From: Agathobacter sp. | GTDB lineage: Bacteria; Bacillota; Clostridia; Lachnospirales; Lachnospiraceae | Direction: 5' to 3' | DNA: 44,883 nt | Assembly: GCA_022772675.1 (NCBI GenBank) | Contig: JALEZW010000029.1 | Coordinates: 1-44,883, forward strand | Part shown: positions 34,038 to 42,330 of the stretch, piece after piece | Layout of the letters: each line of letters begins with the position of its first letter | Numbering within the stretch: position 1 is the stretch's first letter | The notes under the pieces: generated by a model | Told to the model about the DNA's origin: nothing | What the model saw: only the letters and a program-made list of their open reading frames with translations | The model's database searches: none | Position numbers and translations under genes: made by a program

Positions 34038-35417
34038 ATGTATACATTACAATTTGATAAACCAATCCACATTCATTTCATCGGAATCGGCGGCATCAGC
34101 ATGAGTGGTCTCGCAGAAATCCTCCTGGAAAAAGGCTTTACGATTTCCGGTTCCGACGCGAAGGAATCCAATCTGACAAAGATGCTGGCATCGAAAGGTG
34201 CCAGAATTTTTTACGGTCAGCGTGCAGAAAATATAATTCCGGGAATTGATCTTGTTGTCTATACGGCTGCTATCCACCCGGATAACCCGGAATTTGCTGC
34301 CGCAAAGGAAAAAGGACTTCCAATGCTTTCCCGAGCAGAGCTCTTAGGTCAGATTATGGACAACTACAGCAAGTCCGCTGCTATTGCAGGCACTCACGGA
34401 AAAACTACCACTACTTCCATGATCAGTGAAATTCTTCTTGCTGCCGAGGCAGATCCGACTATCACCGTGGGCGGTATCCTGCCCTCCATCGGTGGCAATC
34501 TGCGGGTTGGACATTCTGATCTATTTGTCTCAGAAGCCTGCGAATATACCAACAGCTTCTTAAATTTCCGTCCAAAATACAGCATCGTATTAAATGTGGA
34601 AGCAGAGCATCTGGATTTCTTCAAAGATATAGATGATATCCGGCATTCTTTCCGCAAATTTATCTCCAACACCCGCGCAGACGGAGCCACCATCATAAAT
34701 GGAGAAATTTCCAATTACAAAGAGTTAATCGACGGCATGCCCCAGCAGATCATAACTTATGGTTTCGATGAGTCCTGCGATTACTACGCAGTAAACCTCA
34801 CCTACGATGACAAAGCGTGCCCCGGTTTTACCGCCATGCATGACGGCAGGGCAGTCTGCGATGTAAAGCTCTCGGTTCCTGGACGCCATAATGCCGGCAA
34901 CGCTATGGCTGCCATCGCACTGGCATGTACGGTTGGAATTGAAACCGATGCCATTGTTAAGGGGCTTGACTCCTTCCACGGTGCCGACCGCCGCTTCCAG
35001 TATAAGGGAACGGTAGATGGTGTCACCGTCATTGACGACTATGCCCACCATCCCACCGAAATCCGGGCAACTCTGACCGCAGCCCGGAAGTACCCTCACC
35101 AGCGGCTTGTACTGGTATTCCAGCCCCATACCTACTCCAGAACAAAAGCATTTCTCGATGATTTTGCTGAAGTACTCTCCCTGGCTGATGTCATTGTCCT
35201 TGCAGACATCTTTGCAGCAAGAGAACAGAACACCTACGGAGTCAGCTCGAAGGATATTCTCTCACGCCTTAAGGCAAAAGGAAAGGAAGCCTATTATTTC
35301 CCATCCTTCGAGGAGATTGAAAAATTTCTTTTAAAAAATTGTATAAACGGTGATCTGTTGATAACCATGGGTGCCGGAAACGTTGTTGAAATCGGCGAAT
35401 CCCTCCTTGGAAAATAG
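34038..35417 (+). CDS. murC: UDP-N-acetylmuramate-L-alanine ligase
   Basis: This 459-residue Mur ligase has the N-terminal nucleotide-sugar motif FIGIGGISMSGLA, ATP loop AGTHGKTTTTS (117-127), NVEAEHLDFF, GRHNAGNAMAA and the C-terminal DDYAHHPTEI and FQPHTYSRT. It adds L-alanine to UDP-MurNAc in the cytoplasm. It is monocistronic here: an extended -10 precedes it and a terminator follows. It faces away from glgC. Confidence 0.96.
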   Translation: MYTLQFDKPIHIHFIGIGGISMSGLAEILLEKGFTISGSDAKESNLTKMLASKGARIFYGQRAENIIPGIDLVVYTAAIHPDNPEFAAAKEKGLPMLSRAELLGQIMDNYSKSAAIAGTHGKTTTTSMISEILLAAEADPTITVGGILPSIGGNLRVGHSDLFVSEACEYTNSFLNFRPKYSIVLNVEAEHLDFFKDIDDIRHSFRKFISNTRADGATIINGEISNYKELIDGMPQQIITYGFDESCDYYAVNLTYDDKACPGFTAMHDGRAVCDVKLSVPGRHNAGNAMAAIALACTVGIETDAIVKGLDSFHGADRRFQYKGTVDGVTVIDDYAHHPTEIRATLTAARKYPHQRLVLVFQPHTYSRTKAFLDDFAEVLSLADVIVLADIFAAREQNTYGVSSKDILSRLKAKGKEAYYFPSFEEIEKFLLKNCINGDLLITMGAGNVVEIGESLLGK

Positions 35418-35418
35418 C

Positions 35419-35436
35419 TTATCCACATTATCCACA
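35419..35436 (+). promoter_or_regulatory. Paired DnaA boxes, doublet 1
   Basis: Two consensus TTATCCACA boxes lie directly end to end. The second box overlaps the left arm of the murC terminator, so part of the match may be shared with that function. Confidence 0.55.
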
Positions 35437-35476
35437 TAGAAACGTTGATGATTTCCCGATTCTATGTGGATTTTTT
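35430..35476 (+). terminator. Terminator of murC
   Basis: ATCCACATAGA and TCTATGTGGAT form a perfect 11-bp stem around 20 bases, followed by TTTTTG. It starts 13 bases after the murC stop. Confidence 0.8.
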
Positions 35477-35528
35477 GTTGCCATTTTTCCACCTCCTTCC
35501 CCCCTGTAATTATCCTCGTTTCCGATAT

Positions 35529-35546
35529 TTATCCACATTATCCACA
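35529..35546 (+). promoter_or_regulatory. Paired DnaA boxes, doublet 2
   Basis: Two further TTATCCACA boxes end to end, identical to the doublet 110 bases upstream and not part of any hairpin. They lie about 80 bases before the -10 of the DnaD-domain gene. Confidence 0.6.
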
Positions 35547-35625
35547 TTGTATTTTCTGTTTACATTCCCTTATTTTCCAAGGGTTTGCGGACATTTTTCT
35601 TCTTCCATTTGGAAAACGATTGTGC

Positions 35626-35631
35626 TATAAT
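35626..35631 (+). promoter_or_regulatory. Extended -10 promoter of the DnaD-domain gene
   Basis: TGCTATAAT (extended -10 TG at 35623-35624) lies 31 bases before the start at 35663; the -35 is weak. Confidence 0.55.
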
Positions 35632-35662
35632 CACAATGCACATTAAGAGAGGTACATGATTT

Positions 35663-36817
35663 ATGGTAAACATTCAGCTGCACAATGACTGTCCAAGTAC
35701 AGATACAATGGTTCCAAACCAGTTCATTGACCGGTTTATGCCGGAAGCGAACGGGGAATTTGTTAAGGTATATTTATATTTATTACGCTGCATCCATTCT
35801 CATGCATATAATTGTACAATTTCTGAGATTGCAGATAAATTTAATAACACCGAGATGGACATTCTGCGTGCCCTGCGCTACTGGCAGAAGGCAGGACTTC
35901 TGTCGCTGGAGGAGACCGCTGATGGCAAGCTCTGTGGAATCAGTCTGCTTCCGTTTCCGGAGGATACGGACGCCGCTTCTGCCGCACCCGCGGTAACAGC
36001 CCTTGCCGGTGCCACGGACAGTGCCGGAACCACCGTTACAACGGTCAATACTGCAGCCGGGTCGTCTTCTTCCACTGGCAATCCGGCAGAAACCGTTCCG
36101 GAGTCTGTCATTTCCGGTCAGTCTGCGCCACAGATGCGAAAATATACCATGGATGAGGTTGCAGAATTCCAACAGAATCCGGATATCCTGGAACTGCTGT
36201 TTGTGGTAGAAACCTATATTAAGCATCCCCTCAGTGAGAATGACGTAAATACTGTTCTATTCTGGCATGAGGAACTTCATTTTTCCGTGGAGCTGATTGT
36301 CTACCTGTTGGAATACTGCATCAGCAAGGGCCACTCCAGCATGCGCTATTTAAACAAGGTTGCCCTGGGCTGGTACGAGAAAAAAATCACCACGGTGGAA
36401 CAGGCCAAAGAGGATGCCGCTATCCACAGCCAGGCATACTATGGAGTAATGAAAGCGTTAGGCATTACCGGACGAAGTCTGGTAGAGTCAGAAACTGCTT
36501 ATATCCGGAAATGGACAAAAGAATATGCCTTTGACCTTCCCATCATTCAGGAGGCCTGCGGGCGGACTATTTCCAGCACACACCAGCCAAGTTTTGAATA
36601 TACAGATTCCATTTTAACCAGCTGGCACAACAGTAACGTTCACACTTTAGATGACATAAAGCGTCTGGATGAGGAACACAGCAAAAACAAAAAAGTCACG
36701 GTAAAGACAGCTCCTTCTTCCGCTCCCCGGAAAAAGAACAGCTTTAATAACTTTAATTCCCGTGACTATGACTATAAAAATCTGGAAGAGATGCTTCTCA
36801 GTTCTTCCGTGCATTAA
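35663..36817 (+). CDS. DnaD-domain replication initiation protein
   Basis: This is a 384-residue protein. An N-terminal winged-helix region comes first (FVKVYLYLLRCIHSHAYN, TISEIADKFNNTEMDILRAL). A low-complexity Ala/Thr/Ser linker spans about residues 100-150. Two DnaB_2/DnaD C-terminal type domains follow, around 175-235 (LSENDVNTVLFWHEELHFS) and 265-340 (YIRKWTKEYAFDLPIIQEA). It is the functional counterpart of DnaD/DnaB of Bacillus, which bridge DnaA and the helicase loader. It is followed by the loader gene after 37 bases. The linker length and composition are not conserved in the family. Confidence 0.9.
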   Translation: MVNIQLHNDCPSTDTMVPNQFIDRFMPEANGEFVKVYLYLLRCIHSHAYNCTISEIADKFNNTEMDILRALRYWQKAGLLSLEETADGKLCGISLLPFPEDTDAASAAPAVTALAGATDSAGTTVTTVNTAAGSSSSTGNPAETVPESVISGQSAPQMRKYTMDEVAEFQQNPDILELLFVVETYIKHPLSENDVNTVLFWHEELHFSVELIVYLLEYCISKGHSSMRYLNKVALGWYEKKITTVEQAKEDAAIHSQAYYGVMKALGITGRSLVESETAYIRKWTKEYAFDLPIIQEACGRTISSTHQPSFEYTDSILTSWHNSNVHTLDDIKRLDEEHSKNKKVTVKTAPSSAPRKKNSFNNFNSRDYDYKNLEEMLLSSSVH

Positions 36818-36854
36818 CCGGATTTTACACGATTTATAATAAAAGGAGAATCAA

Positions 36855-37847
36855 ATGCCGCTTTCAAACGCACAGTATGATGAAATCATGCGGGAATATG
36901 ATGAGCGCCAACTGAATAACCGCCGCATCCGGGATGCCAGACGAACTGAGATAGCAGAAAAGATTCCCCGCATCCGGGAAATAGATGCACTGACTGCCTC
37001 TTCCTCTGTACAAAAGGCGCGTCTCTATTTAAGCGGAGATACTTCCGCCATTACGTCACTTAAGACGCAGCTGGCAGAACTTGCCGAAGAGCGCAGACAG
37101 CTTTTAATTTCCAATGGATATCCCCTGGATTATCTGGATCCTGTCTACACTTGTCCGGACTGTAAGGACAGTGGCTATATCAATGGAGAGAAATGCCACT
37201 GCTTTAAACAGGCCATTATCAATACGGTCTATGCCCAGTCCAATATCAAAAACATTTTACAGAGGGAGAATTTCAATTCCTTCTGTTATGACTATTATTC
37301 AGAATCTGACATCAGCCAGACCACCGGCCTCTCTGCACGGGATACGGCAAAACATGCAGTAGAAGTATGCCGGCATTTTATCACTGATTTTGACAATAAA
37401 CCGAAAAACCTGTTTATCTATGGCAAAACCGGAGTCGGAAAAACTTTTCTCTCCAACTGTGTTGCCAAAGAACTGTTAGACAGCGGTCACTCCGTTATCT
37501 ACTTTACAGCTTTTCAATTATTTGATATATTAAGCAAAGGTGTATTTGAAAAGGATGCAGATGCCATTGCTGCCCACCAGAATATATTTGACTGCGATCT
37601 GCTGGTCATTGATGATCTGGGCACAGAGCTTAGCAATTCCTTCACTACATCGCAGTTATTTTTGTGTGTCAACGAACGGCTGCTCCGGCAGAAATCCACC
37701 ATTATCTCTACCAATCTGAATTTAAACCAGATTGTTGATATCTACTCGGAGCGAACATTTTCCCGCATCTGCGATGCTTACACCCTGATCAATCTGTTTT
37801 CAAACGTAGACATCCGGATTCAGAAACGGAAACAAACCACACGTTAA
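36855..37847 (+). CDS. DnaC/DnaI-like helicase loader ATPase
   Basis: This 330-residue AAA+ protein has an N-terminal region with a Cys cluster (C100, C103, C114, C116 in CPDC and CHC), as in the zinc-binding helicase-binding domain of DnaI. The ATPase part has Walker A YGKTGVGKTF and Walker B LLVIDDLGTE, then a sensor region STNLNLNQI. It likely loads the replicative helicase with the preceding DnaD-domain protein. AAGGAG precedes the ATG. Confidence 0.92.
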   Translation: MPLSNAQYDEIMREYDERQLNNRRIRDARRTEIAEKIPRIREIDALTASSSVQKARLYLSGDTSAITSLKTQLAELAEERRQLLISNGYPLDYLDPVYTCPDCKDSGYINGEKCHCFKQAIINTVYAQSNIKNILQRENFNSFCYDYYSESDISQTTGLSARDTAKHAVEVCRHFITDFDNKPKNLFIYGKTGVGKTFLSNCVAKELLDSGHSVIYFTAFQLFDILSKGVFEKDADAIAAHQNIFDCDLLVIDDLGTELSNSFTTSQLFLCVNERLLRQKSTIISTNLNLNQIVDIYSERTFSRICDAYTLINLFSNVDIRIQKRKQTTR

Positions 37848-37870
37848 TAATCCCGTCCATGGGTTTATTA
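37845..37870 (+). terminator. Weak hairpin after the helicase loader gene
   Basis: TAATAATCCC and GGGTTTATTA form a stem with one mismatch around GTCCAT, overlapping the stop codon. The U run is poor. Confidence 0.4.
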
Positions 37871-37917
37871 TTGATAAATTGTTTATTCACTATTTTATTT
37901 AACCTGGAGGAAAACCA

Positions 37918-39105
37918 ATGCCAAACGATGAAAGAATTTTGGAGACTATGCCAACCGGTACTCTTGGACTTATTCCAACTGCCAGCTGCATGGAATTAGG
38001 AAAGAAAGTAGACAACTATCTTTCCACCTGGAGAGAACACAGAGAGCACCAGCATCGCAATGATATTGCTTTCAAAGACTACCACAAAGACAGCTATATC
38101 ATTGAGCCGTCAATTCCGCGTTTTGGTTCCGGTGAAGCCAAATGCGTTATCAACCAGTCTGTTCGTGGTTACGACCTCTATATCATGGTGGATGTCACGA
38201 ACTACAGCCTAACTTATTCCCTTTGCGGTCAGACCAACCACATGTCACCGGATGACCATTTTGCCGACTTAAAACGTGTTATTGCTGCCGTTGGCGGAAA
38301 AGCAAGACGTATCACTGTCATCCTTCCATTCCTGTACGAAAGCCGTCAGCACAGAAGAACTGCCCGTGAATCTTTGGACTGTCCTCTTGCACTGCAGGAA
38401 CTCTACAACATGGGAATTGATAACATCATTACTTTTGATGCCCATGACCCCCGCGTAGTCAATGCCATCCCACTGAACGGATTTGAAAATGTCATGCCAT
38501 CCTACCAGTTCATCAAAGGCATTTTGAAGAACGTAAAGGATATTACCATCGATGCAGACCATCTGATGATCATCAGCCCTGATGAGGGTGCTACCCAGCG
38601 TGCCATCTATCTTGCCAATGTCCTGGGTGTGGATATGGGTATGTTCTACAAGAGACGTGACTACAGTAAGGTTGTCAATGGCCGCAATCCCATTGTAGCC
38701 CATGAATTCTTAGGTTCCAATGTGGAAGGCAAGGATGTGTTCATCATTGATGACATGATTTCCTCCGGTGAAAGTATGATTGATACTGCAAGAGAATTAA
38801 AGAAGCGCAAAGCCAACCGTATCTTTGTTGTTTCTACATTCGGTTTATTCACCAATGGCCTTGCTTCATTTGACCAGGCATATGCAGACGGTCTGATTTA
38901 CCGTGTCGTAACCACAAACCTGATTTACCAGACTCCGGAGCTTCTCTCCCGGGAGTACTATATCAGCTGCGACATGAGTAAATATATTGCCTATATTATT
39001 GATACTTTAAACCATGATTCTTCTATCAGCGATCTGTTAAATCCATATGACAGAATTAAGCGTTATGTGAAGAAGTATAATGAGGAGCAGAAGAAAAATA
39101 AATAA
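37918..39105 (+). CDS. prs: Ribose-phosphate pyrophosphokinase, long form
   Basis: This 395-residue protein has a Prs fold. It has the catalytic flexible loop equivalent YESRQHRRTARE (usual RQDRK), a metal-site equivalent TFDAHDPRVVNAIP (usual DLHxxQ), DEGATQRAIYLA and the PRPP loop VFIIDDMISSGESMID near residue 280. It is about 80 residues longer than ordinary Prs. The extra residues are an N-terminal ~45 and a C-terminal lysine-rich tail. It makes PRPP from ribose-5-phosphate and ATP if active; the altered loop residues leave room for a paralogue with changed control. CTGGAGG precedes the ATG. Confidence 0.85.
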   Translation: MPNDERILETMPTGTLGLIPTASCMELGKKVDNYLSTWREHREHQHRNDIAFKDYHKDSYIIEPSIPRFGSGEAKCVINQSVRGYDLYIMVDVTNYSLTYSLCGQTNHMSPDDHFADLKRVIAAVGGKARRITVILPFLYESRQHRRTARESLDCPLALQELYNMGIDNIITFDAHDPRVVNAIPLNGFENVMPSYQFIKGILKNVKDITIDADHLMIISPDEGATQRAIYLANVLGVDMGMFYKRRDYSKVVNGRNPIVAHEFLGSNVEGKDVFIIDDMISSGESMIDTARELKKRKANRIFVVSTFGLFTNGLASFDQAYADGLIYRVVTTNLIYQTPELLSREYYISCDMSKYIAYIIDTLNHDSSISDLLNPYDRIKRYVKKYNEEQKKNK

Positions 39106-39117
39106 TGATATGGGCTG

Positions 39118-39150
39118 AAAAACCGGCACTGCATGATGCAGTGCCGGTTT
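39118..39150 (+). terminator. Terminator of prs
   Basis: AACCGGCACTGCA pairs perfectly with TGCAGTGCCGGTT around TGA, 15 bases after the prs stop; a short TTT follows on the plus strand and A-rich bases precede it, so it may work in both directions. Confidence 0.75.
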
Positions 39151-39245
39151 CTGCTTGGACAATTCTACATTTCCTGTTACTCTTTACTTTGAATGATTTT
39201 TCCAGAATCCAGACTGGGCTTAATAAAATTCTCACGGGCATATTC

Positions 39246-39824
39246 CTACAAAAGTTTCGACCCCTCCGGGGTATGTTCATTACGCTTCAAAATCTGGTTT
39301 AGTTCTACCTGATGTTCCTCCCATGCCTTTCCATCTGTGGCTGCATTCAACATCATAGGCTGAAGATTATCCATTACCCGGGCAAATTTCGCCTCCGGAG
39401 TTTTTCGTTCCTCAAACTCCTGCCACAAATCATAGAGTTTCCTGCCCTGTTTCTCCGGGAGCAGTCCGTAAATGCGGTCTGCAGCCTTTCGTTCCCGCTG
39501 TGTTTGTGTCTTTTTTCCTTCCTCGTCATATGCGTAGGTATCACCTGCATCAATCTCCACAAGATCATGAATCAGAAGCATGCTGATGGTATGAAGCACA
39601 TCAATCTCTTCATTGGAATACTCACTGAGTAAAAGCGTCATAACTGCCATATGCCAGGCATGCTCGGCATCGTTTTCCTTACGTTTTGCATCTGTCAGAT
39701 AAGTCTGCCTTCCGATAAATTTTTCCTTATCAATTTCACGGAAAAAGGAAAACAACTGGTCTAATTTTTTTTTTCTTCCTCTTTCATGTACGAGATACTC
39801 CTTATCTATGATTACTTTTAACAT
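39246..39824 (-). CDS. HD-domain hydrolase (HD_3 / YfbR-like), start uncertain
   Basis: This protein of up to 192 residues has ENDAEHAWHMAVM and LLIHDLVEIDAGDTYAYD, the H...HD...D metal ligands of the HD_3 family of 5'-nucleotidase-like phosphohydrolases. The family normally begins near the residues LDQLFSFFREIDK. The in-frame ATG at 39824 has no ribosome binding site and overlaps the stop of mscL'. A better start, ATG 39787 with AAGGAG ten bases upstream, is out of frame by one base at an A10 tract (39765-39774). Either the gene carries an indel, or slippage or coupling to the upstream frame is used. Confidence 0.75.
   Translation of the reverse strand: MLKVIIDKEYLVHERGRKKKLDQLFSFFREIDKEKFIGRQTYLTDAKRKENDAEHAWHMAVMTLLLSEYSNEEIDVLHTISMLLIHDLVEIDAGDTYAYDEEGKKTQTQRERKAADRIYGLLPEKQGRKLYDLWQEFEERKTPEAKFARVMDNLQPMMLNAATDGKAWEEHQVELNQILKRNEHTPEGSKLL
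39765..39774 (-). other. A10 homopolymer tract in the HD gene
   Basis: Ten consecutive A on the coding strand lie seven codons after the start with the good ribosome binding site. Eleven or eight A would join that start to the HD frame; ten lead to a stop at once. Confidence 0.7.
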
Positions 39825-39964
39825 TACAAAGTATTCAATGATGTCACGATTGCTGTGAATGCACCGCCGACAATAACACCCACGGCCATATCCATCACAT
39901 TTCCGCGAAGGATAAACTTCTTAAACTCTTCAAAAAATTTACTTTTCTTAAATTTCTTTGACAT
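39824..39964 (-). pseudogene. mscL: Truncated large-conductance mechanosensitive channel (N-terminal 46 codons)
   Basis: The product starts [17 protein letters not shown] and continues [19 protein letters not shown] and TAIVTSL, the amphipathic N-helix and first membrane helix of MscL. It then ends after 46 residues, where the full protein has about 90 more. AGGAG precedes the ATG. The stop overlaps an ATG of the HD frame. No further MscL sequence was found downstream, so a deletion fused it to the HD gene. A short functional peptide cannot be excluded. Confidence 0.65.
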
Positions 39965-40044
39965 GATACTCTCCTTTTCTTTTGTATTACCTGTTCCTAA
40001 AGAGCGGATATTTTTATATTAACACAAAATCATCCGGAAAAGCA

Positions 40045-40592
40045 ATAAAGATGATATTGTCGAACAGATTCAGAAATATATTTTCGATGAATTGAAGGAA
40101 GAATATGGGGACCGGATTGATTGTACAAAAATGATCAGTGCTGTTCTTATGTCCGTTTATAAAATAACAAATATTCCCTTTGTTATCATCATTGATGAGT
40201 GGGACTGCGTAATCAGAAACAGCAGGAACGAGGCATTGGTTCATAAGTATCTGCAATTTCTTCATTCACTGTTTAAGAGCGAGGAGTCGATATGAAGTGG
40301 CTTCGGCTTTTGAACTCGCTCTTCAGACAGGTTCCTGAAATCAACTGGAAAGGGCTTTGCGGACCTTGTGTTTATCCCAAGAGCAAATGCAGGAACACGA
40401 CCTGCAATGGTGGTGGAACTAAAATATAATCAGACGGCAGATTCCGCTATTCAGCAGATTAAGAGTCGAAGATATCAGGGTGCATTATCAGGATACGGTG
40501 ACAGGATTTTACTGGTAGGTGTCAATTATGATGCTGACGGCGCAGATATAAAGAAGCATACTTGCAAGATAGAAGAGTTATGTAATGCCTGA
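40045..40592 (+). pseudogene. Internally deleted copy of the AAA-ATPase/PD-(D/E)XK protein
   Basis: From about 40045 to 40292 this matches 43825-44067 almost base for base (NDIVEQIQKYIFDELKEEY to HSLFKSEES). It then jumps to the sequence of 44587-44629 (YEVASAFELALQTGS), and jumps again to FADLVFIPRANAG and the C-terminus. The frame is broken at both junctions (TGA at about 40293). The 5' end is missing. The last part supplies the nuclease motif ADLVF...VVELKYN and the end of the family, which the right-edge copy lacks. Confidence 0.85.
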
Positions 40593-40704
40593 AAAAGGGT
40601 CATCCCGCTTTGCTCTGATGCTGTTTGCAAATCTATATTCCCGTTGGCAACAGGCTTGAACCTTGGCTGGGCGCACGGATCTGACCCCATAAACTACTCC
40701 ACCT

Positions 40705-41922
40705 TTACTCCAAAAGCCAATCTACCACATTCACAACTTTTATTCCCTCATAATTTCCCGGCGAGAAGCGATCCAGTGTCAAAACTATCTTTTCATAGTT
40801 GTCCTGAATACCCCGCAGCGGCCGCATTTCTCTTTCAAATGTTTCCTCGGCAGTCATATCTGCTGTGACTTGATAGTAAGTAAGAATCCCCTGATTCTGG
40901 GCAACAAAATCCACTTCGGTCGAACCGTATTTGCCAATGTTAACTTTGTTTCCCCTCCGTAGCAGCTCGAAAAACACAATGTTTTCAATGGAAAATCCGA
41001 GGTCGTAACGCTTTCTCGGAAGAATATGGTTCCGAAGCCCCAGATCCACCATATACATCTTTTTGTTCACCTTTAAAAGCTGTTTTCCGACGATATCAAA
41101 CCTATCTGCCGGGTAAAAGATAAACGACTCCGTCAGAGCCTCCACATAATCACTGACCGTGTTGGGTGAAACTTTTCTACCAGAGGATGTCAGATAATCC
41201 GTTACACTTTTCATGGAAACAGGACTGCCTATTGCACTCGCCAAATACCGTGCAATGGTCTTCAGCAATGCAATATCTGTGATTTTTCGTTTTCCCGTAT
41301 TCTTTTCCTTTCTTGCCTGTCTTTCTTCAATATCCTTAACAATCACAGTGTTATAGATACCTTCAAGATATTGATCCACCTTTTCATCTGTGCGGTTCAT
41401 CACTGCAACATACGGAATGCCGCCTGTTTTCATAAACTCAGTAAAAGCATCCTCTTTGGGCATTCCTGTCACTGTAACATACTCGCGGAACGAAAGTGGA
41501 AGCATTGAAATCTCCACATATCTACCAGATAAAAGTGTCGACAACTCGCTGGAAAGCAAAAACGAGTTTGAACCCGTAATATACACATCTGTATTGTCTT
41601 TTACATAAAGGCTGTCTACTACCTTTTGGAAGTCGGGAACATTTTGAATCTCATCCAAAAAGATGTAGGTTGTTTTACCGTCACACAAGCGTTCCTTTAT
41701 ATATCGGTAAAGCTCTTTATAATCCAGCAAAGACTCATTATCCAGATCTTCGAAATTAATTGAAATAATCTGCTCTTGAGCAACACCTGCTGCCAAAAGC
41801 TTATCTTGATACTGTTTCAGCAGCACCGATTTACCACAGCGTCTGATTCCCGTCACAACTTTAATAACCTGTTCGTCCTTCCACGCCCAAAGTTGATCGA
41901 GGTATTCTTTTCTTTCCACCAT
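40705..41922 (-). CDS. AAA_14/DUF4143 family ATP-binding protein
   Basis: This 405-residue protein has Walker A VTGIRRCGKSVLL (25-32 core), Walker B TYIFLDEIQNV, and ITGSNSFLLSSELSTLLSGR (sensor). A winged-helix part follows, and then the C-terminal DUF4143 nuclease-like domain with STEVDFVAQNQG...YYQV. Such proteins are common accessory genes in gut Clostridia and Bacteroidetes; their role is unproven. AAAGGAGG lies nine bases before the ATG at 41922; the upstream frame extension overlaps the promoter. It is flanked by decayed genes. Confidence 0.9.
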   Translation of the reverse strand: MVERKEYLDQLWAWKDEQVIKVVTGIRRCGKSVLLKQYQDKLLAAGVAQEQIISINFEDLDNESLLDYKELYRYIKERLCDGKTTYIFLDEIQNVPDFQKVVDSLYVKDNTDVYITGSNSFLLSSELSTLLSGRYVEISMLPLSFREYVTVTGMPKEDAFTEFMKTGGIPYVAVMNRTDEKVDQYLEGIYNTVIVKDIEERQARKEKNTGKRKITDIALLKTIARYLASAIGSPVSMKSVTDYLTSSGRKVSPNTVSDYVEALTESFIFYPADRFDIVGKQLLKVNKKMYMVDLGLRNHILPRKRYDLGFSIENIVFFELLRRGNKVNIGKYGSTEVDFVAQNQGILTYYQVTADMTAEETFEREMRPLRGIQDNYEKIVLTLDRFSPGNYEGIKVVNVVDWLLE

Positions 41923-41944
41923 TTCTGCATTCCTCCTTTCTCCG

Positions 41945-41994
41945 AATATAGCATATTGTACGCAAAAAATCAAATTATATTCCGGTTTCGGAAT
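41945..41994 (-). promoter_or_regulatory. Promoter and inverted repeat of the AAA_14 gene
   Basis: TTGATT (41968-41973) and TATATT (41945-41950, extended by TGC) are 17 bases apart on the minus strand. ATTCCG-GTTT-CGGAAT (41979-41994) lies just upstream of the -35 and may be an operator. Confidence 0.6.
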
Positions 41995-42264
41995 TTATGG
42001 CTATATTAGGTCTTCTGTTTTCCATATTTGGATATCCCCTAAAAAAATAACTTCGACATCATCTGCGAGCGGCGCATTCTTTACCTTAATCCTGGTAACC
42101 GCATTCTTAAGGATCTTGATTTTCGCTGTGGTGATTACCTTCCATCAGCCTTTGAAAAGAAGCTTAGTCAAACATTGGGTGTCAGGCACCAATGTGGTCT
42201 CAGTTGCACCGCTACACCACTCTTCTATCACACATGTGTGTTTTTTTCTGCACCATCCGCATAC
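41995..42264. other. Region without a recognisable gene
   Basis: No supported gene. A minus-strand frame of about 48 codons without a start ends at 42001 (contains LADDVEVIFLGDIQIW) and could be the tail of a lost gene. The rest looks degraded. Confidence 0.4.
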
Positions 42265-42293
42265 TTGCGGGAATGCTCACCTCATATTATAAT
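42265..42293 (+). promoter_or_regulatory. Promoter of the Uma2-like gene
   Basis: TTGCGG (42265-42270) and TATAAT (42288-42293) are 17 bases apart, about 38 bases before the start codon. Confidence 0.7.
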
Positions 42294-42330
42294 TGTATAT
42301 AAACAAAACCAGCAGAAAGGAAGTGTGCCT

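Noticed and set aside
34725..35129. Minus-strand open frame opposite murC
   Set aside because: Shadow frame; murC motifs on the plus strand are complete.
40290..40296. Selenocysteine TGA in the AAA/nuclease copy
   Set aside because: The TGA arises exactly at a deletion junction that is visible by comparison with the intact copy.
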